A stretch of DNA of 64,000 bases. It comes from Prevotella fusca JCM 17724 (GTDB taxonomy: Bacteria; Bacteroidota; Bacteroidia; Bacteroidales; Bacteroidaceae). The notes under the pieces were generated by a model. It saw only the letters and a list, made by a program, of their open reading frames with translations, searched no databases and had not been told where the DNA came from. Made by a program: the position numbers and the translations under genes. Every line of letters starts with the position of its first letter. Position 1 is the first letter of the stretch. Positions 7,963 to 16,716 of this stretch are shown one piece after another. The stretch lies in assembly GCF_001262015.1 (NCBI RefSeq), contig NZ_CP012074.1:888501-952500 (forward strand), written 5' to 3'.

Positions 7963-9048
7963 TTACTTTACTAACGTTTCCTTGAGTGCTTTGACAATCT
8001 CTTCCGGGTCAGGAACAATGCCGCCCAAGCGACCAAAGTGTTCAACGGGCAAGGCTCCGTTGATAGCAAGACGGACATCCTGCACCATCTGACCGGCATT
8101 GATCTCGCTTACCAAGACACCTTTCTTGCCCTTGCAAAGCTCTGCAAGCTGCTTACTTGGGAAAGGCCACAGCGTGATTGGACGGAACAAACCGACCTTC
8201 AGTCCAGCCTCACGAGCCAACTCAACAGCCTTTTCGCCGATACGTGCTGCACTACCGAAGCTGACGATAACATAGTCTGCATCCTCGCACTGCTGGGTCT
8301 CAAAACGCACTTCATTCTCACGAATCTGACGATACTTCTCCTGCAGGTGGAGGTTTCTCTCCTCCATTACCTCTGGCTTCAACTCCAAAGAAGTGATGAT
8401 GTTAGGATCACGGTCTGGCGTACGACCAATTGAAGCCCAAGGACATTCCTTGCGGATTTCCTCCTCTGTACGCCGTGGTTTCAATGGAGGAAGAACGACC
8501 TTCTCCATCATCTGACCAATCACACCATCGGAAAGAATCATTGCAGGATTGCGGTACTTGAATGCTAATTCGAAAGCCAAGTCAACAAAGTCAGCCATCT
8601 CCTGCACTGAGTTTGGTGCCAATACAATCACATTGTAGTCACCATTACCACCTCCACGCGTTGCCTGGAAGTAGTCACTCTGACTCGGCTGGATAGTTCC
8701 AAGACCAGGACCACCACGCTGAACGTTGACAAAGACACCTGGAAGTTCCGCACCAGCCATATAACTGATACCCTCCTGCATCAAAGCTACACCCGGAGAT
8801 GAGGAACTTGTCAGCACACGCTTACCAGCACCTGCACCACCATAAATCATATTAATAGAAGCCACCTCGCTCTCCGCCTGGAGTACAACCATACCCGTTG
8901 TTTCCCAAGGCTTCAATGCAGCAAGTGTCTCAATTATCTCACTCTGGGGAGTGATAGGGTAACCGAAGTAGCCATCAGTACCACAGCGGATAGCTGCATG
9001 GGCGATAGCCTCGTTCCCCTTCATTAGTTTTACATCTTGTTCTGCCAT
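7963..9048 (-). CDS. korA: 2-oxoacid:ferredoxin oxidoreductase, alpha subunit (VorB/KorA-like)
   Basis: 361 residues from the chosen start. The family opening is MKGNEAIAHAAIRCG, followed by the substrate/TPP region YPITPQSEIIE, the segment SSSSPGVALMQEGISYMAG, and PGLGTIQPSQSDYFQ. The frame also allows an ATG at 9052-9054 that overlaps the ferredoxin stop as ATGA. However, the purine tract GTGGAGGT then abuts the codon with no spacing, while the second ATG (9046-9048) sits 6 nt downstream and is preferred. Either way the genes are translationally coupled. It is often annotated as 3-methyl-2-oxobutanoate dehydrogenase subunit VorB in Bacteroidota; the substrate is unproven. Confidence 0.88.
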   Translation of the reverse strand: MAEQDVKLMKGNEAIAHAAIRCGTDGYFGYPITPQSEIIETLAALKPWETTGMVVLQAESEVASINMIYGGAGAGKRVLTSSSSPGVALMQEGISYMAGAELPGVFVNVQRGGPGLGTIQPSQSDYFQATRGGGNGDYNVIVLAPNSVQEMADFVDLAFELAFKYRNPAMILSDGVIGQMMEKVVLPPLKPRRTEEEIRKECPWASIGRTPDRDPNIITSLELKPEVMEERNLHLQEKYRQIRENEVRFETQQCEDADYVIVSFGSAARIGEKAVELAREAGLKVGLFRPITLWPFPSKQLAELCKGKKGVLVSEINAGQMVQDVRLAINGALPVEHFGRLGGIVPDPEEIVKALKETLVK

Positions 9049-9050
9049 AA

Positions 9051-9284
9051 TCATACCTCCACTTTCTTACGATAGACTGTAATACAGCCATCAGGACAAA
9101 CCGTTGCACAAGCAGCACAGCCGATACAGTCATCAGCTCGTGCAGGCTCAATATACGGGTATCCGTGGACATTTACCTTCTTTTGAACCAATGCAATAAC
9201 ATCTTTCGGACATGCAACGACACACAACTGGCATCCTTTGCACCGATCTGTGTTTACTACAATGGCACCTTTCATCTTGCTCAT
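9051..9284 (-). CDS. korD: 2x[4Fe-4S] ferredoxin, delta subunit of the 2-oxoacid oxidoreductase
   Basis: 77 residues with two complete 4Fe-4S motifs: CKGCQLCVVACP (C15, C18, C21, C25) and CIGCAACATVCP (C53, C56, C59, C63). This is the electron-accepting subunit. It overlaps or abuts the alpha-subunit gene and begins 12 nt after the small TPR gene. Confidence 0.92.
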   Translation of the reverse strand: MSKMKGAIVVNTDRCKGCQLCVVACPKDVIALVQKKVNVHGYPYIEPARADDCIGCAACATVCPDGCITVYRKKVEV

Positions 9285-9296
9285 AGTTTTTGTATT

Positions 9297-9476
9297 TTAA
9301 GGATTATACGCATCCTTGTTATAGAAGTTGAGAATATTCTCCAGCATCTCTTTTGCCACAACTGCTGGAGAATTAGGATCCAACTCGATTGCTTCCATAT
9401 AATTAGCTAAGGCATTCTGCCAGTCACCTTTCTGTCGGCACTCGTTACCTTGTTGGAGATACTCTTCTGCTGTCAT
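9297..9476 (-). CDS. Small TPR-repeat protein, 59 residues
   Basis: A short ORF too small for most ORF lists. It reads MTAEEYLQQGNECRQKGDW, then NALANYMEAIELDPNSPA, a textbook tetratricopeptide repeat, followed by about 20 residues ending NKDAYNP. Its ATG immediately follows the TAG stop of folD with no intervening base, and its stop lies 12 nt before the ferredoxin start, so it is embedded in the transcript. Comparable tiny TPR proteins precede oxidoreductase genes in other Bacteroidota as far as I recall. The function is unknown; a protein-protein adaptor or assembly role is conjecture. Confidence 0.8.
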   Translation of the reverse strand: MTAEEYLQQGNECRQKGDWQNALANYMEAIELDPNSPAVVAKEMLENILNFYNKDAYNP

Positions 9477-10361
9477 CTACTTATAATATTCTTTCTTGCC
9501 TGCAGCAAGCGTATTCTTCATCAGCGAACAGATTGTCATTGGACCGACACCACCTGGGACAGGCGTGATGAAAGAACAGAGAGGAGCAACTTCGTCAAAC
9601 TTCACATCACCGCTCAGCCTGAAACCACTCTTGCGCGTTTCATCAACCACACGTGTCGTACCGACGTCAATTACCACAGCACCTGGTTTCACCATATCAG
9701 CTGTCACAAAGTCAGGTCTACCGATAGCTGCTATAATAATATCAGCTTCCTGGCATTCTTTCTTCAAATCCTTTGAACGGGAGTGACACACCGTAACAGT
9801 AGAATCACCATACTGCTTCTGCATCATCAGCTGTGCCATAGGCTTACCGACAATGTTGCTGCGACCCAGGACAACGCACTTCTTGCCCGATGTCTCAATA
9901 TGATAATGTTGCAGCAAAGTCAGAATACCCAATGGCGTTGCAGAGATGAAGCAAGGCAGACCGATGGCCATACGCCCCACATTGATAGGATGGAAACCAT
10001 CCACATCCTTGCGATAGTCTACAGCCATGATAATCTTCTGCTCGTCGATATGCTTTGGCAAAGGAAGCTGAACGATAAAGCCGTCAACATCCTCGTCCTT
10101 GTTCAGCTTATCCACGCAAGCCAAAAGCTCTTCTTCTGTCACATCAGCTTCAAAACGAATGAGCGTAGACTTGAAGCCACACTGTTCGCAGGCAATTACC
10201 TTATTCTTCACATAGGTTTCACTGCCTCCATCATGTCCCACCAACACAGCAGCCAGATGAGGTTGTTTACCACCAGCGGCAACAATAGCCTTCACTTCTT
10301 CGGCAATCTCCTGCTTTATTGCAGTAGCTGTTGCCTTTCCGTCTATCAACTGATATTCCAT
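9477..10361 (-). CDS. folD: Bifunctional methylenetetrahydrofolate dehydrogenase/cyclohydrolase FolD
   Basis: 294 residues, full length. It interconverts 5,10-methylene-THF and 10-formyl-THF with NADP in the cytoplasm. Motifs: [14 protein letters not shown] (catalytic-lysine segment), [22 protein letters not shown], the cofactor loop [14 protein letters not shown], and the C-terminal [11 protein letters not shown]. It begins 30 nt after the ffh stop and ends directly at the start codon of the TPR gene. Confidence 0.96.
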   Translation of the reverse strand: MEYQLIDGKATATAIKQEIAEEVKAIVAAGGKQPHLAAVLVGHDGGSETYVKNKVIACEQCGFKSTLIRFEADVTEEELLACVDKLNKDEDVDGFIVQLPLPKHIDEQKIIMAVDYRKDVDGFHPINVGRMAIGLPCFISATPLGILTLLQHYHIETSGKKCVVLGRSNIVGKPMAQLMMQKQYGDSTVTVCHSRSKDLKKECQEADIIIAAIGRPDFVTADMVKPGAVVIDVGTTRVVDETRKSGFRLSGDVKFDEVAPLCSFITPVPGGVGPMTICSLMKNTLAAGKKEYYK

Positions 10362-10391
10362 AGTAATTATATTATTTGATAAATATGTCTT

Positions 10392-11744
10392 TTACAGCTT
10401 CGGCATATTCGGCATACCTGGCATGCCCTTCATCCTACCCATCATGCCAGCCATCTTCGAGCCTGTAACCATCTTCATCATCTTGCGGGTCTGGTCGAAC
10501 TGTTTGATGAGTCGGTTCACCTCCTGTATGTTGGTACCAGACCCCTTGGCGATACGCTGACGACGAGAGTTATTGAGCACCTCGGGATTTGTACGCTCCT
10601 TCGGTGTCATACTCTGGATGATAGCCTCAATACCCTTGAAAGCATTGTCGTCAATATCAACATCACGGATAGCCTTGCCTACACCAGGAATCATAGAAGC
10701 GAGATCTTTCAGATTACCCATCTTCTTGATTTGTTGTATCTGATTATAGAAGTCATTGAAATCAAACTGGTTCTTCTGAATCTTCTTCTGCAGACGCTTT
10801 GCCTCTTCCTCATCGAACTGCTCCTGTGCACGCTCAACAAGTGAGACAACGTCACCCATACCCAAGATACGGTCAGCCATACGACCCGGATGGAACACAT
10901 CGACAGCCTCCATCTTCTCGCCCGTACCAATGAACTTGATAGGCTTTGTAACCACTGTTCGGATTGACAATGCCGCACCACCACGGGTATCGCCATCAAG
11001 TTTGGTGAGAACAACGCCGTTGAAATCCAAACGGTCATTGAACTCCTTGGCTGTATTCACTGCGTCCTGACCTGTCATTGAATCAACAACAAACAGCGTC
11101 TCATCAGGATGTACGTGATTTTTGAGACTCTCAATCTCGTTCATCATTTCCTCATCAACTGCCAGACGACCAGCGGTATCAATGATGACAACGTCATGCC
11201 CCTTTGCCTTTGCCTCTGCAAGCGCATGGTCGGCAATCTCATTTACGTTCTTGTTCTCAGGCTCGCTATAGACCGACACACCTACCTGACCGCCTACAAC
11301 CTTCAACTGGTCAATAGCTGCAGGACGGTAAACGTCACAAGCAACCAACAAAGGATTCTTATGCTCCTTCGTCTTGAGCATGTTTGCCAGCTTGCCAGAG
11401 AATGTAGTCTTACCAGAACCCTGCAGACCACTCATCAGAATGATTGCAGGACGACTTGACAAATTCAGACCTACAGCCTCACCACCCATCAACTCAGCCA
11501 ACTCATCATGTACAATCTTGACCATGAGTTGCCCAGGCTTGACGGCTGTAAGCACGTTCATACCTAAGGCTTTCTGCTTGACAGTATCTGTAAACGATTT
11601 AGCTACTTTATAGTTAACATCGGCATCAAGAAGCGCTCTGCGCACGTCCTTCAGGGTTTCTGCTACATTTATCTCTGTTATCTTTCCTTCTCCCTTGAGA
11701 ATCTTAAAGGAGCGTTCAAGACGATCACTTAAATTTTCAAACAT
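10392..11744 (-). CDS. ffh: Signal recognition particle protein Ffh
   Basis: 450 residues, full length. This SRP GTPase binds signal peptides and 4.5S RNA and targets ribosomes to FtsY at the membrane. The N domain starts MFENLSDRLERSF. The NG GTPase motifs are GLQGSGKTTFSGKLA, DVYRPAAIDQL, DTAGRL and TKLDGDTRGGAAL. The M domain carries the RNA-binding SGTNIQEVNRLIKQF and a methionine-rich tail (MMKMVTGSKMAGMMGRMKG). It is the first gene of the run down to 6600, with a promoter at 11782-11789. Confidence 0.96.
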   Translation of the reverse strand: MFENLSDRLERSFKILKGEGKITEINVAETLKDVRRALLDADVNYKVAKSFTDTVKQKALGMNVLTAVKPGQLMVKIVHDELAELMGGEAVGLNLSSRPAIILMSGLQGSGKTTFSGKLANMLKTKEHKNPLLVACDVYRPAAIDQLKVVGGQVGVSVYSEPENKNVNEIADHALAEAKAKGHDVVIIDTAGRLAVDEEMMNEIESLKNHVHPDETLFVVDSMTGQDAVNTAKEFNDRLDFNGVVLTKLDGDTRGGAALSIRTVVTKPIKFIGTGEKMEAVDVFHPGRMADRILGMGDVVSLVERAQEQFDEEEAKRLQKKIQKNQFDFNDFYNQIQQIKKMGNLKDLASMIPGVGKAIRDVDIDDNAFKGIEAIIQSMTPKERTNPEVLNNSRRQRIAKGSGTNIQEVNRLIKQFDQTRKMMKMVTGSKMAGMMGRMKGMPGMPNMPKL

Positions 11745-12192
11745 TGCTTTTAAAGTAAACTTATAATTTTATTCTATCTTACAAAGATAATAAAAAGGAA
11801 AATAAAACAACAAGTCTGCGACCTCTATTTTAAAATATTTTAAAATACTCTCCTTATATTCATGCGCACATAAATAGGCTTTGTGCAAGAAAAGCATGCG
11901 GACTGACGTCCAAACTGTCCGCACAACCACTTTCCCATGACAAGGAAGCAAACTTGTTTCAGCACCAAACAGGAACGTATCTGCCATTGATACTATCAAA
12001 GACACACGCCATATGCTCCTTTATCCAAGTACGGCCTGTACCACCATGACTTTTCTAACGCATGGGAAACAAATTACCATCACCCGACAACAACTCTCTC
12101 AACAGGCTGTGAAAGCTGACATTCCTGATCTGTAATCAAGCGGACGGCAGTAATAATGTCACACCGTCATCCATCACAAGCACCGACAAAAA
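11745..12192. other. Intergenic, 450 bases
   Basis: Contains the ffh promoter region (11782-11810) and a GCGGAC...GTCCGC inverted repeat around 11909-11935. Translation in all frames gives no product I recognise. The 78-residue minus-strand ORF at 11769-12005 overlaps the ffh promoter and is not called. Confidence 0.5.
11782..11813 (-). promoter_or_regulatory. Promoter of ffh
   Basis: Minus-strand TATCTTTG (11782-11789) matches the -7 consensus TAnnTTTG. A TTGT element 20 nt upstream serves as the -33. The predicted transcript start lies about 30 nt before the ffh ATG. Confidence 0.6.
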
Positions 12193-12903
12193 CTATACCT
12201 GCGCATTGTCAAGCTCAATTTCATCCGCATCAATCTCTTCCACTCCACGCTTGACATTTCCCTCATAAGTAACGAAATAAAATCCCTTATGAGGCGTCCA
12301 TTCCATACAGAACAGGTCGGCAGGACTTTTGAAACCATTGCGCTTAATGGTTCGCAGCACCCATGCCTGAGAACGGTTACACTGGTCCAGACTGCTTTCT
12401 ATAATCTCACCATTATTCACAAGCAGAAACGAGTTCGATGTTTCTCCCGGTGAAAGTACCGTAACAGCACCATTTGCCTCAAACAGAACATCCTCAACAT
12501 CAAACATGGAAAAGATGCCTTTCTGCCTCAAAAGCAATCGGAACTGCTCCATCTCAAGACTGTTACGCTTGAAATTCTTGAAGTTGATGACACCATTCTT
12601 CACAAGAAAAACGCTCTCTCCTTTGATAAAATGGCGCAAACGGGCAGAGCGCATTGCAAAACGAACAAGCATATTGAAGGCTGTCCATACTGCCAAGGCA
12701 AACAGAAGGTGCCCTACGGACATATCCGGATTATACAACACACCACCGACCAATGCACCAATTACAAAGGCACTCACAGTATCAAGTGGCGTCAACTGTC
12801 CCATCTGTGCCTTGCCAGTTATACGCAGGAAAGCAAGAATACCAATCATACCCGTGACAAGTTTCACGGCAATCCCTATATAGGGCTGTATCAAATCCAT
12901 CAT
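12193..12903 (-). CDS. DUF421 (YetF-type) membrane protein
   Basis: 236 residues. Three N-terminal membrane segments (IGIAVKLVTGMIGILAFL, LDTVSAFVIGALVGGVLY, LLFALAVWTAFNMLV) are followed by a soluble DUF421 domain with FIKGESVFLVKNGVI, LRQKGIFSMFDVEDVLFEANG and SLDQCNRSQAWVLRTIKRNGF. Proteins of this family in Bacillus (YetF, YrbG) are membrane-bound; the molecular function is unknown. It is transcribed alone from a promoter at 12958-12989, divergently from the GYF protein. Confidence 0.85.
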   Translation of the reverse strand: MMDLIQPYIGIAVKLVTGMIGILAFLRITGKAQMGQLTPLDTVSAFVIGALVGGVLYNPDMSVGHLLFALAVWTAFNMLVRFAMRSARLRHFIKGESVFLVKNGVINFKNFKRNSLEMEQFRLLLRQKGIFSMFDVEDVLFEANGAVTVLSPGETSNSFLLVNNGEIIESSLDQCNRSQAWVLRTIKRNGFKSPADLFCMEWTPHKGFYFVTYEGNVKRGVEEIDADEIELDNAQV

Positions 12904-12957
12904 TTATCTTGTTTTATTTACCGAATTGTTTTGCATTCATATTACTTTTTCCTGCTG

Positions 12958-12989
12958 CAAAAATAATGTTTCCCCCCTATCTATGCAAA
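12958..12989 (-). promoter_or_regulatory. Promoter of the DUF421 gene with a G6 tract in the spacer
   Basis: Minus-strand TTTG (12986-12989), a spacer of exactly 20 nt containing six consecutive G (plus strand C at 12972-12977), then TATTTTTG (12958-12965). This is a full match to TTTG/TAnnTTTG. Confidence 0.75.
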
Positions 12990-13145
12990 GAATAAAACGA
13001 AAAAAATATCAAATCTCATTCTTTTCCGACTTGTTTTACCCGCATCATCTTTCTATGTTGTACGGCAACCGTTGTACACATCCTACATACCTTGACTTCT
13101 CCATCCACAATTTAACTCATTTACAGATAAAAAAACTACAACTCC

Positions 13146-13176
13146 TTTGCCAGTCCGGAAATAATATATAACTTCG
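13146..13176 (+). promoter_or_regulatory. Promoter of the GYF-domain gene
   Basis: TTTG (13146-13149), 19-nt spacer, TAACTTCG (13169-13176), one mismatch from TAnnTTTG. The leader is about 75 nt. Confidence 0.55.
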
Positions 13177-13255
13177 CACCCGACAAAAACAGGCAGAGAA
13201 CGTAGAGGAAAACAAGTTCTAACTCTTCCGCCTTTGCCTTCAAAGGAAATAAAGA

Positions 13256-14119
13256 ATGGAATACTATATCAGCATTGACAACGAGAAGCGAGGTCCTTAC
13301 AGCCTCAACGAATTAGCAGAGCGAAACATCCAGACCACAACCCTTGTAATGCCGACCGACGGCACAGACTGGGTTCCTGCCTGGCAGATTGAGGAGCTTC
13401 GCACGCTCCTGGAGGGCAAGATGCCTTCTAACAATCAGGTACAGACGGAAGGAATGCCTTTCGTGGAAGCCACACCTATTGTACAACCTTCACCACAAGA
13501 GCCTCCAATACAGGAACAGACTGCGAAGAAGAAAAGCTACACAGGCTGCTTAGTGGGTATTATGCTTGTATTTATTGCACTTGTTGCCGTATTAATTCTC
13601 ACCTGCCCAAAGCCCGAACAGCACAAGGAAACGCTCGCAGGAGTCATAACGGCAACCGTGAATGATGCCGTCCACGACAGTGACGACATAACCGGCAACG
13701 AAGTTATTGACTATGCTTTCAGAGCCATCAGTGATGTCTTTGCCAGTAAGGTTATCAACGCTGCTGTCAATAACCTCGTAACGGTTGACAACTACGTGGT
13801 CTGCTCTCTCGGGAAAGTACATTATCACGGCGAGGATCATATCGTATCTTTAGGACTCTTAGGACATATCTTTACTGTTGACGAAGATGACCTCCGGGAA
13901 GCTGCAGAGCAGTATTACAAGAAATCAGAAATCAACATGAAGGAACAGATAAGGAGGAAAGCCCACAAGATACTGCAGGAGAACGTCATCTCACCGGCAA
14001 CATCAGCCATAGAAGGGTTGCTGGGAAGTGCACTGGACGGACTACTGGATGGTGTCGGATTAGGTTCTGAACCGTCAGCATCGGGCAATGGCTATCAACT
14101 GCCAGCAGACTCCATCTAA
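13256..14119 (+). CDS. GYF-domain membrane-anchored protein
   Basis: 287 residues. The N-terminal ~55 residues form a GYF_2-type domain (EYYISIDNEKRGPYSLNEL, then MPTDGTDWVPAWQIEEL), often a peptide-recognition module. A Pro/Gln-rich linker (about 60-95) leads to a single transmembrane helix (GCLVGIMLVFIALVAVLIL, about 103-122). The C-terminal region (about 150-260) may be extracytoplasmic and contains NYVVCSLGKVHYHGEDHIVSL-like strands and an amphipathic helix. Bacterial proteins with an N-terminal GYF_2 domain and one TM helix are common and uncharacterised. It lies between its own promoter and another single gene. Confidence 0.75.
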   Translation: MEYYISIDNEKRGPYSLNELAERNIQTTTLVMPTDGTDWVPAWQIEELRTLLEGKMPSNNQVQTEGMPFVEATPIVQPSPQEPPIQEQTAKKKSYTGCLVGIMLVFIALVAVLILTCPKPEQHKETLAGVITATVNDAVHDSDDITGNEVIDYAFRAISDVFASKVINAAVNNLVTVDNYVVCSLGKVHYHGEDHIVSLGLLGHIFTVDEDDLREAAEQYYKKSEINMKEQIRRKAHKILQENVISPATSAIEGLLGSALDGLLDGVGLGSEPSASGNGYQLPADSI

Positions 14120-14239
14120 ACGAATCAATATAACATGCAACTATCTCAAACAACACCGCTACGAATCTGACATATCGCAGGGGATAGTTATCAAAAGTCA
14201 AGAATTTAACACAAAATGGCAAATATTATAGACTATCTA

Positions 14240-14270
14240 TTGTGCATTAATAATAAAATGTATATATTTG
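14240..14270 (+). promoter_or_regulatory. Promoter of the secreted coiled-coil gene
   Basis: TTG (14240-14242), 20-nt spacer, TATATTTG (14263-14270). The predicted start is about 20 nt before the ATG at 14297. Confidence 0.7.
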
Positions 14271-14296
14271 CAGCATTAATTTAAATAGGTTTAAAT

Positions 14297-14716
14297 ATGA
14301 AGAGATTATTTTTAATTGGGATAATGGTATTATCTGTTGTTGCAGGTTTCGCACAGAATGCAGCTAAGATTGACAAGTTAAAGGAACAGCAAAAGGTACT
14401 CAAGCTGACAACAGAATTGAACAAGCTGCAACTTGATTACGAAAAGGAGAAGGCAAACAACATCGAACTCAGCAAGAAAGCTGCTGACATCAACGCTGAT
14501 GCTAACATTGCTACAACTGACTTCAACACATCCAATGCGTCAAACACTGTAAAGGATGCAAAAAGTACTATCAAGAAACTGAAAGAGACTAAAGCTGTCA
14601 ATAAGAAGTTAGCCAAGAGCCAGAAGAATTTAAGCAAGATGGAAAAGAAAATGGCTAAGATACAGGCTAAGATTGATGATTCAAACAAAAAGATTAAGTT
14701 TGTTGACAACCAATAG
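14297..14716 (+). CDS. Small secreted lysine-rich coiled-coil protein
   Basis: 139 residues. A signal peptide (KRLFLIGIMVLSVVAGFAQ) is followed by an almost entirely helical mature chain rich in Lys, Asn and Asp with heptad-like hydrophobics (KIDKLKEQQKVLKLTTEL, KKLAKSQKNLSKMEKKMAK). I do not recognise the family. Periplasmic coiled-coil proteins of this size often act as chaperones or structural linkers, but nothing here decides that. It has its own promoter and an abutting terminator, so it is monocistronic. Confidence 0.75.
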   Translation: MKRLFLIGIMVLSVVAGFAQNAAKIDKLKEQQKVLKLTTELNKLQLDYEKEKANNIELSKKAADINADANIATTDFNTSNASNTVKDAKSTIKKLKETKAVNKKLAKSQKNLSKMEKKMAKIQAKIDDSNKKIKFVDNQ

Positions 14717-14744
14717 TCAAAGACATTATTAAAACAACAAGTTA

Positions 14745-14782
14745 AAACACTACTTTTTCAATTGAGAAAGTGGTGTTTTTTG
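14745..14782 (+). terminator. Intrinsic terminator after the coiled-coil gene
   Basis: ACACTACTTTTTC, an AATT loop and GAGAAAGTGGTGT (one mismatch), followed by TTTTTTG, about 30 nt after the stop codon. It may act weakly in the other direction for the convergent endonuclease-family gene. Confidence 0.85.
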
Positions 14783-14788
14783 ATTTAT

Positions 14789-14874
14789 CTTCACGAAGAT
14801 AAAAATTTATTTTCATGAAGAAAAATATTTCTTTTCATGATGATAAATATTTTTCTTCATGAAAATAATTCGGA
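14789..14874. repeat. Repeat family C, copy 1 (TTTTCATGAAGA palindromes)
   Basis: Four iterated near-palindromes of the type TTTTCATGAAGAAAAATA, ending GAAAATAATTCGGAA. A second cluster with the same ending lies at 40549-40642. It sits immediately downstream of the convergent gene at 14889. Confidence 0.7.
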
Positions 14875-14888
14875 AACAAGCACCAGCT

Positions 14889-15863
14889 TCAATGCTGAAG
14901 GTGCAGGACAAGTGGCAGATGATCGCTGAACCCATTGTTATAACGCATACCATTATAATTACGGCGGGGCTTTACTCCGCCGTATTTTGTATCTTCCTCC
15001 AACAGGAACGGGGCATCATGAATACGGCAGCCGGTTACCCACGAGCGCAGATTCTTGCTCACAAGCATCTGGTCCAGGCTACCCCACTCCCCATGATAGC
15101 GATAAGTTCCCTTGGCACCGTTGCGCCCTTGCGCCTCTGATGACACATTTATCAATCCATGGCCGTATGCAAGCTGCAACGAAGGACTGTCAGCATAATC
15201 ATTGAAGTCGCCCATCACCAACAGCTTTGGGTCTGCATGCTGGCTACGAAGAGAGTCTACCACATCGCACAGCCTACTCATCACATGCTTTCTGAAAGGT
15301 CTGGAGTAAAGCTCGCCGCCCATACGACTCGGTGCATGAAGGAGAAAGACGTGCAGCGTGTCACCGCTTCCAATCTCGCCTTCCACGTGCAGGATGTCAC
15401 GTGTAGGTCGCATATCAGCGAGTGGAACAACATGTATTGTATCGGCTTTTATCAAGCGGAAAGAAAATGGGGAATAAAGCAATGCCACGTCAATACCACG
15501 CACATCGTCCGATGCCGTCATTACATACTCGTAACGAGCCTTGCGAAGCAATGAGCGACGGGTGAGGTCGAAAAGCACACTGTCATTCTCAACCTCACAT
15601 AAACCCACTATGTCGGGCAAGTGCCAGCCGCTGCTGTCTTCGCCACAGGCAATAATAGTCTGCCCTATCCTGTTCAGTTTCTCCCAGTACTTGGTACGTG
15701 TCCAATGGCGGGGAGAGTCGGGCAGGAACTCATGGTCATTCTTTAACGTGTCATGTCGGGTATCAAAGAGGTTTTCTGCATTCAGCTCCACTATGGTCAA
15801 ACGGTCCTGAGCAACCGCCGACAAGGATGTCATCGTTAGTAAAAGGGTTAACAATATGCGCAT
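14889..15863 (-). CDS. Secreted endonuclease/exonuclease/phosphatase-family protein
   Basis: 324 residues. A signal peptide (RILLTLLLTMTSLSAVAQ) precedes a DNase I-like fold. Metal- and phosphate-site motifs are present in order: ELNAENLFD, VGLCEVEND (metal-binding Glu), HAPSRMGGE, VMGDFNDYADSP (catalytic Asp-x-Asn), SLDQMLVS and GFSDHLPLV (Ser-Asp-His). It is probably a periplasmic or outer-membrane nuclease or phosphodiesterase; the substrate is unknown. It starts 58 nt after tyrA on the same strand and may be the last gene of the aromatic operon. Confidence 0.85.
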   Translation of the reverse strand: MRILLTLLLTMTSLSAVAQDRLTIVELNAENLFDTRHDTLKNDHEFLPDSPRHWTRTKYWEKLNRIGQTIIACGEDSSGWHLPDIVGLCEVENDSVLFDLTRRSLLRKARYEYVMTASDDVRGIDVALLYSPFSFRLIKADTIHVVPLADMRPTRDILHVEGEIGSGDTLHVFLLHAPSRMGGELYSRPFRKHVMSRLCDVVDSLRSQHADPKLLVMGDFNDYADSPSLQLAYGHGLINVSSEAQGRNGAKGTYRYHGEWGSLDQMLVSKNLRSWVTGCRIHDAPFLLEEDTKYGGVKPRRNYNGMRYNNGFSDHLPLVLHLQH

Positions 15864-15921
15864 AAGATATCAGTTTTAAGATGATAGTAACAAGGTTATC
15901 GGGACTTTAAGCCTATGCTTA

Positions 15922-16716
15922 TCATTGTTTTATCCCGATGTCACGTGCCACATGACTACGTATTTTCGTCAGATATGCCTTCATTCCCGCAGCATCTTTA
16001 TCGTCGATTATCTGCAGCAACTCCTTCAGCTCTGTACGAATCTGTGCCACCTGATCATAGGTGTAAGGATTGAAAAGAATCTCCTGGAGCAGGTAATCAT
16101 CCTCATTCAGTACACCTTTTGCTATACGCATGTGCCGCTTGAAAGTTGTGCCCGGCGCATCCTGATGCTTCATCACTGCAGCAAAGACGAAGGTTGAGAC
16201 GAACGGGATGCTCAGCGAGTAAGCCACCGTCCTGTCGTGTTCCTCGAAGCTGTACTCGTAGATGTTCAAGTCCAGTTTCTGATAGAGGTCTTTGAAGAAT
16301 ATCCGCCCCATGTAATCTCCCTCGCTGATGATGATGGCGTTCTCTTCACTCAGCTGATTGAGATTGGCAAAGGTTGGACCGAACATCGGGTGAGTTGACA
16401 CATAGGGATGTCCGCACTGGTCATACCAGTCTTTCAAGCCTGTCTTCACCGAACTGATATCTGATATGATACAATCCTTTGACAATACCGGCAGCACCTC
16501 TTCAAAAGCAGGTATCGTATATTTCACCGTCACCGCATTGATGACAAGTTCCGGCTGAAAGGCTTTCACTTCCTCCAATGTTGTAAACCGCTGACAGTTA
16601 TATGTAAAGCGAAGTCGGCGTGCATCCTTCTCGTATGCCGCCACTTCGTGGTCGAAACTAAGCAGGTCAATGAAGAAACTTCCCATCTTTCCTGCTCCCA
16701 TAATCAATATTTTCAT
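15922..16716 (-). CDS. tyrA: Prephenate dehydrogenase (tyrosine branch)
   Basis: 264 residues. It oxidises prephenate to 4-hydroxyphenylpyruvate with NAD(P). The Rossmann motif MGAGKMGSFF (6-15) opens the protein, followed by an acidic residue after the second strand (YEKD). The prephenate-site region is STHPMFGPTFANLNQ, with a conserved downstream helix bundle. There is no ACT or chorismate mutase domain; the mutase is fused to the DAHP synthase encoded upstream. A 270-nt repeat-rich gap separates it from that gene. Confidence 0.9.
   Translation of the reverse strand: MKILIMGAGKMGSFFIDLLSFDHEVAAYEKDARRLRFTYNCQRFTTLEEVKAFQPELVINAVTVKYTIPAFEEVLPVLSKDCIISDISSVKTGLKDWYDQCGHPYVSTHPMFGPTFANLNQLSEENAIIISEGDYMGRIFFKDLYQKLDLNIYEYSFEEHDRTVAYSLSIPFVSTFVFAAVMKHQDAPGTTFKRHMRIAKGVLNEDDYLLQEILFNPYTYDQVAQIRTELKELLQIIDDKDAAGMKAYLTKIRSHVARDIGIKQ

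Noticed and set aside
11769..12005. 78-residue minus-strand ORF upstream of ffh
   Set aside because: Contains the ffh promoter and shows no recognisable motif.
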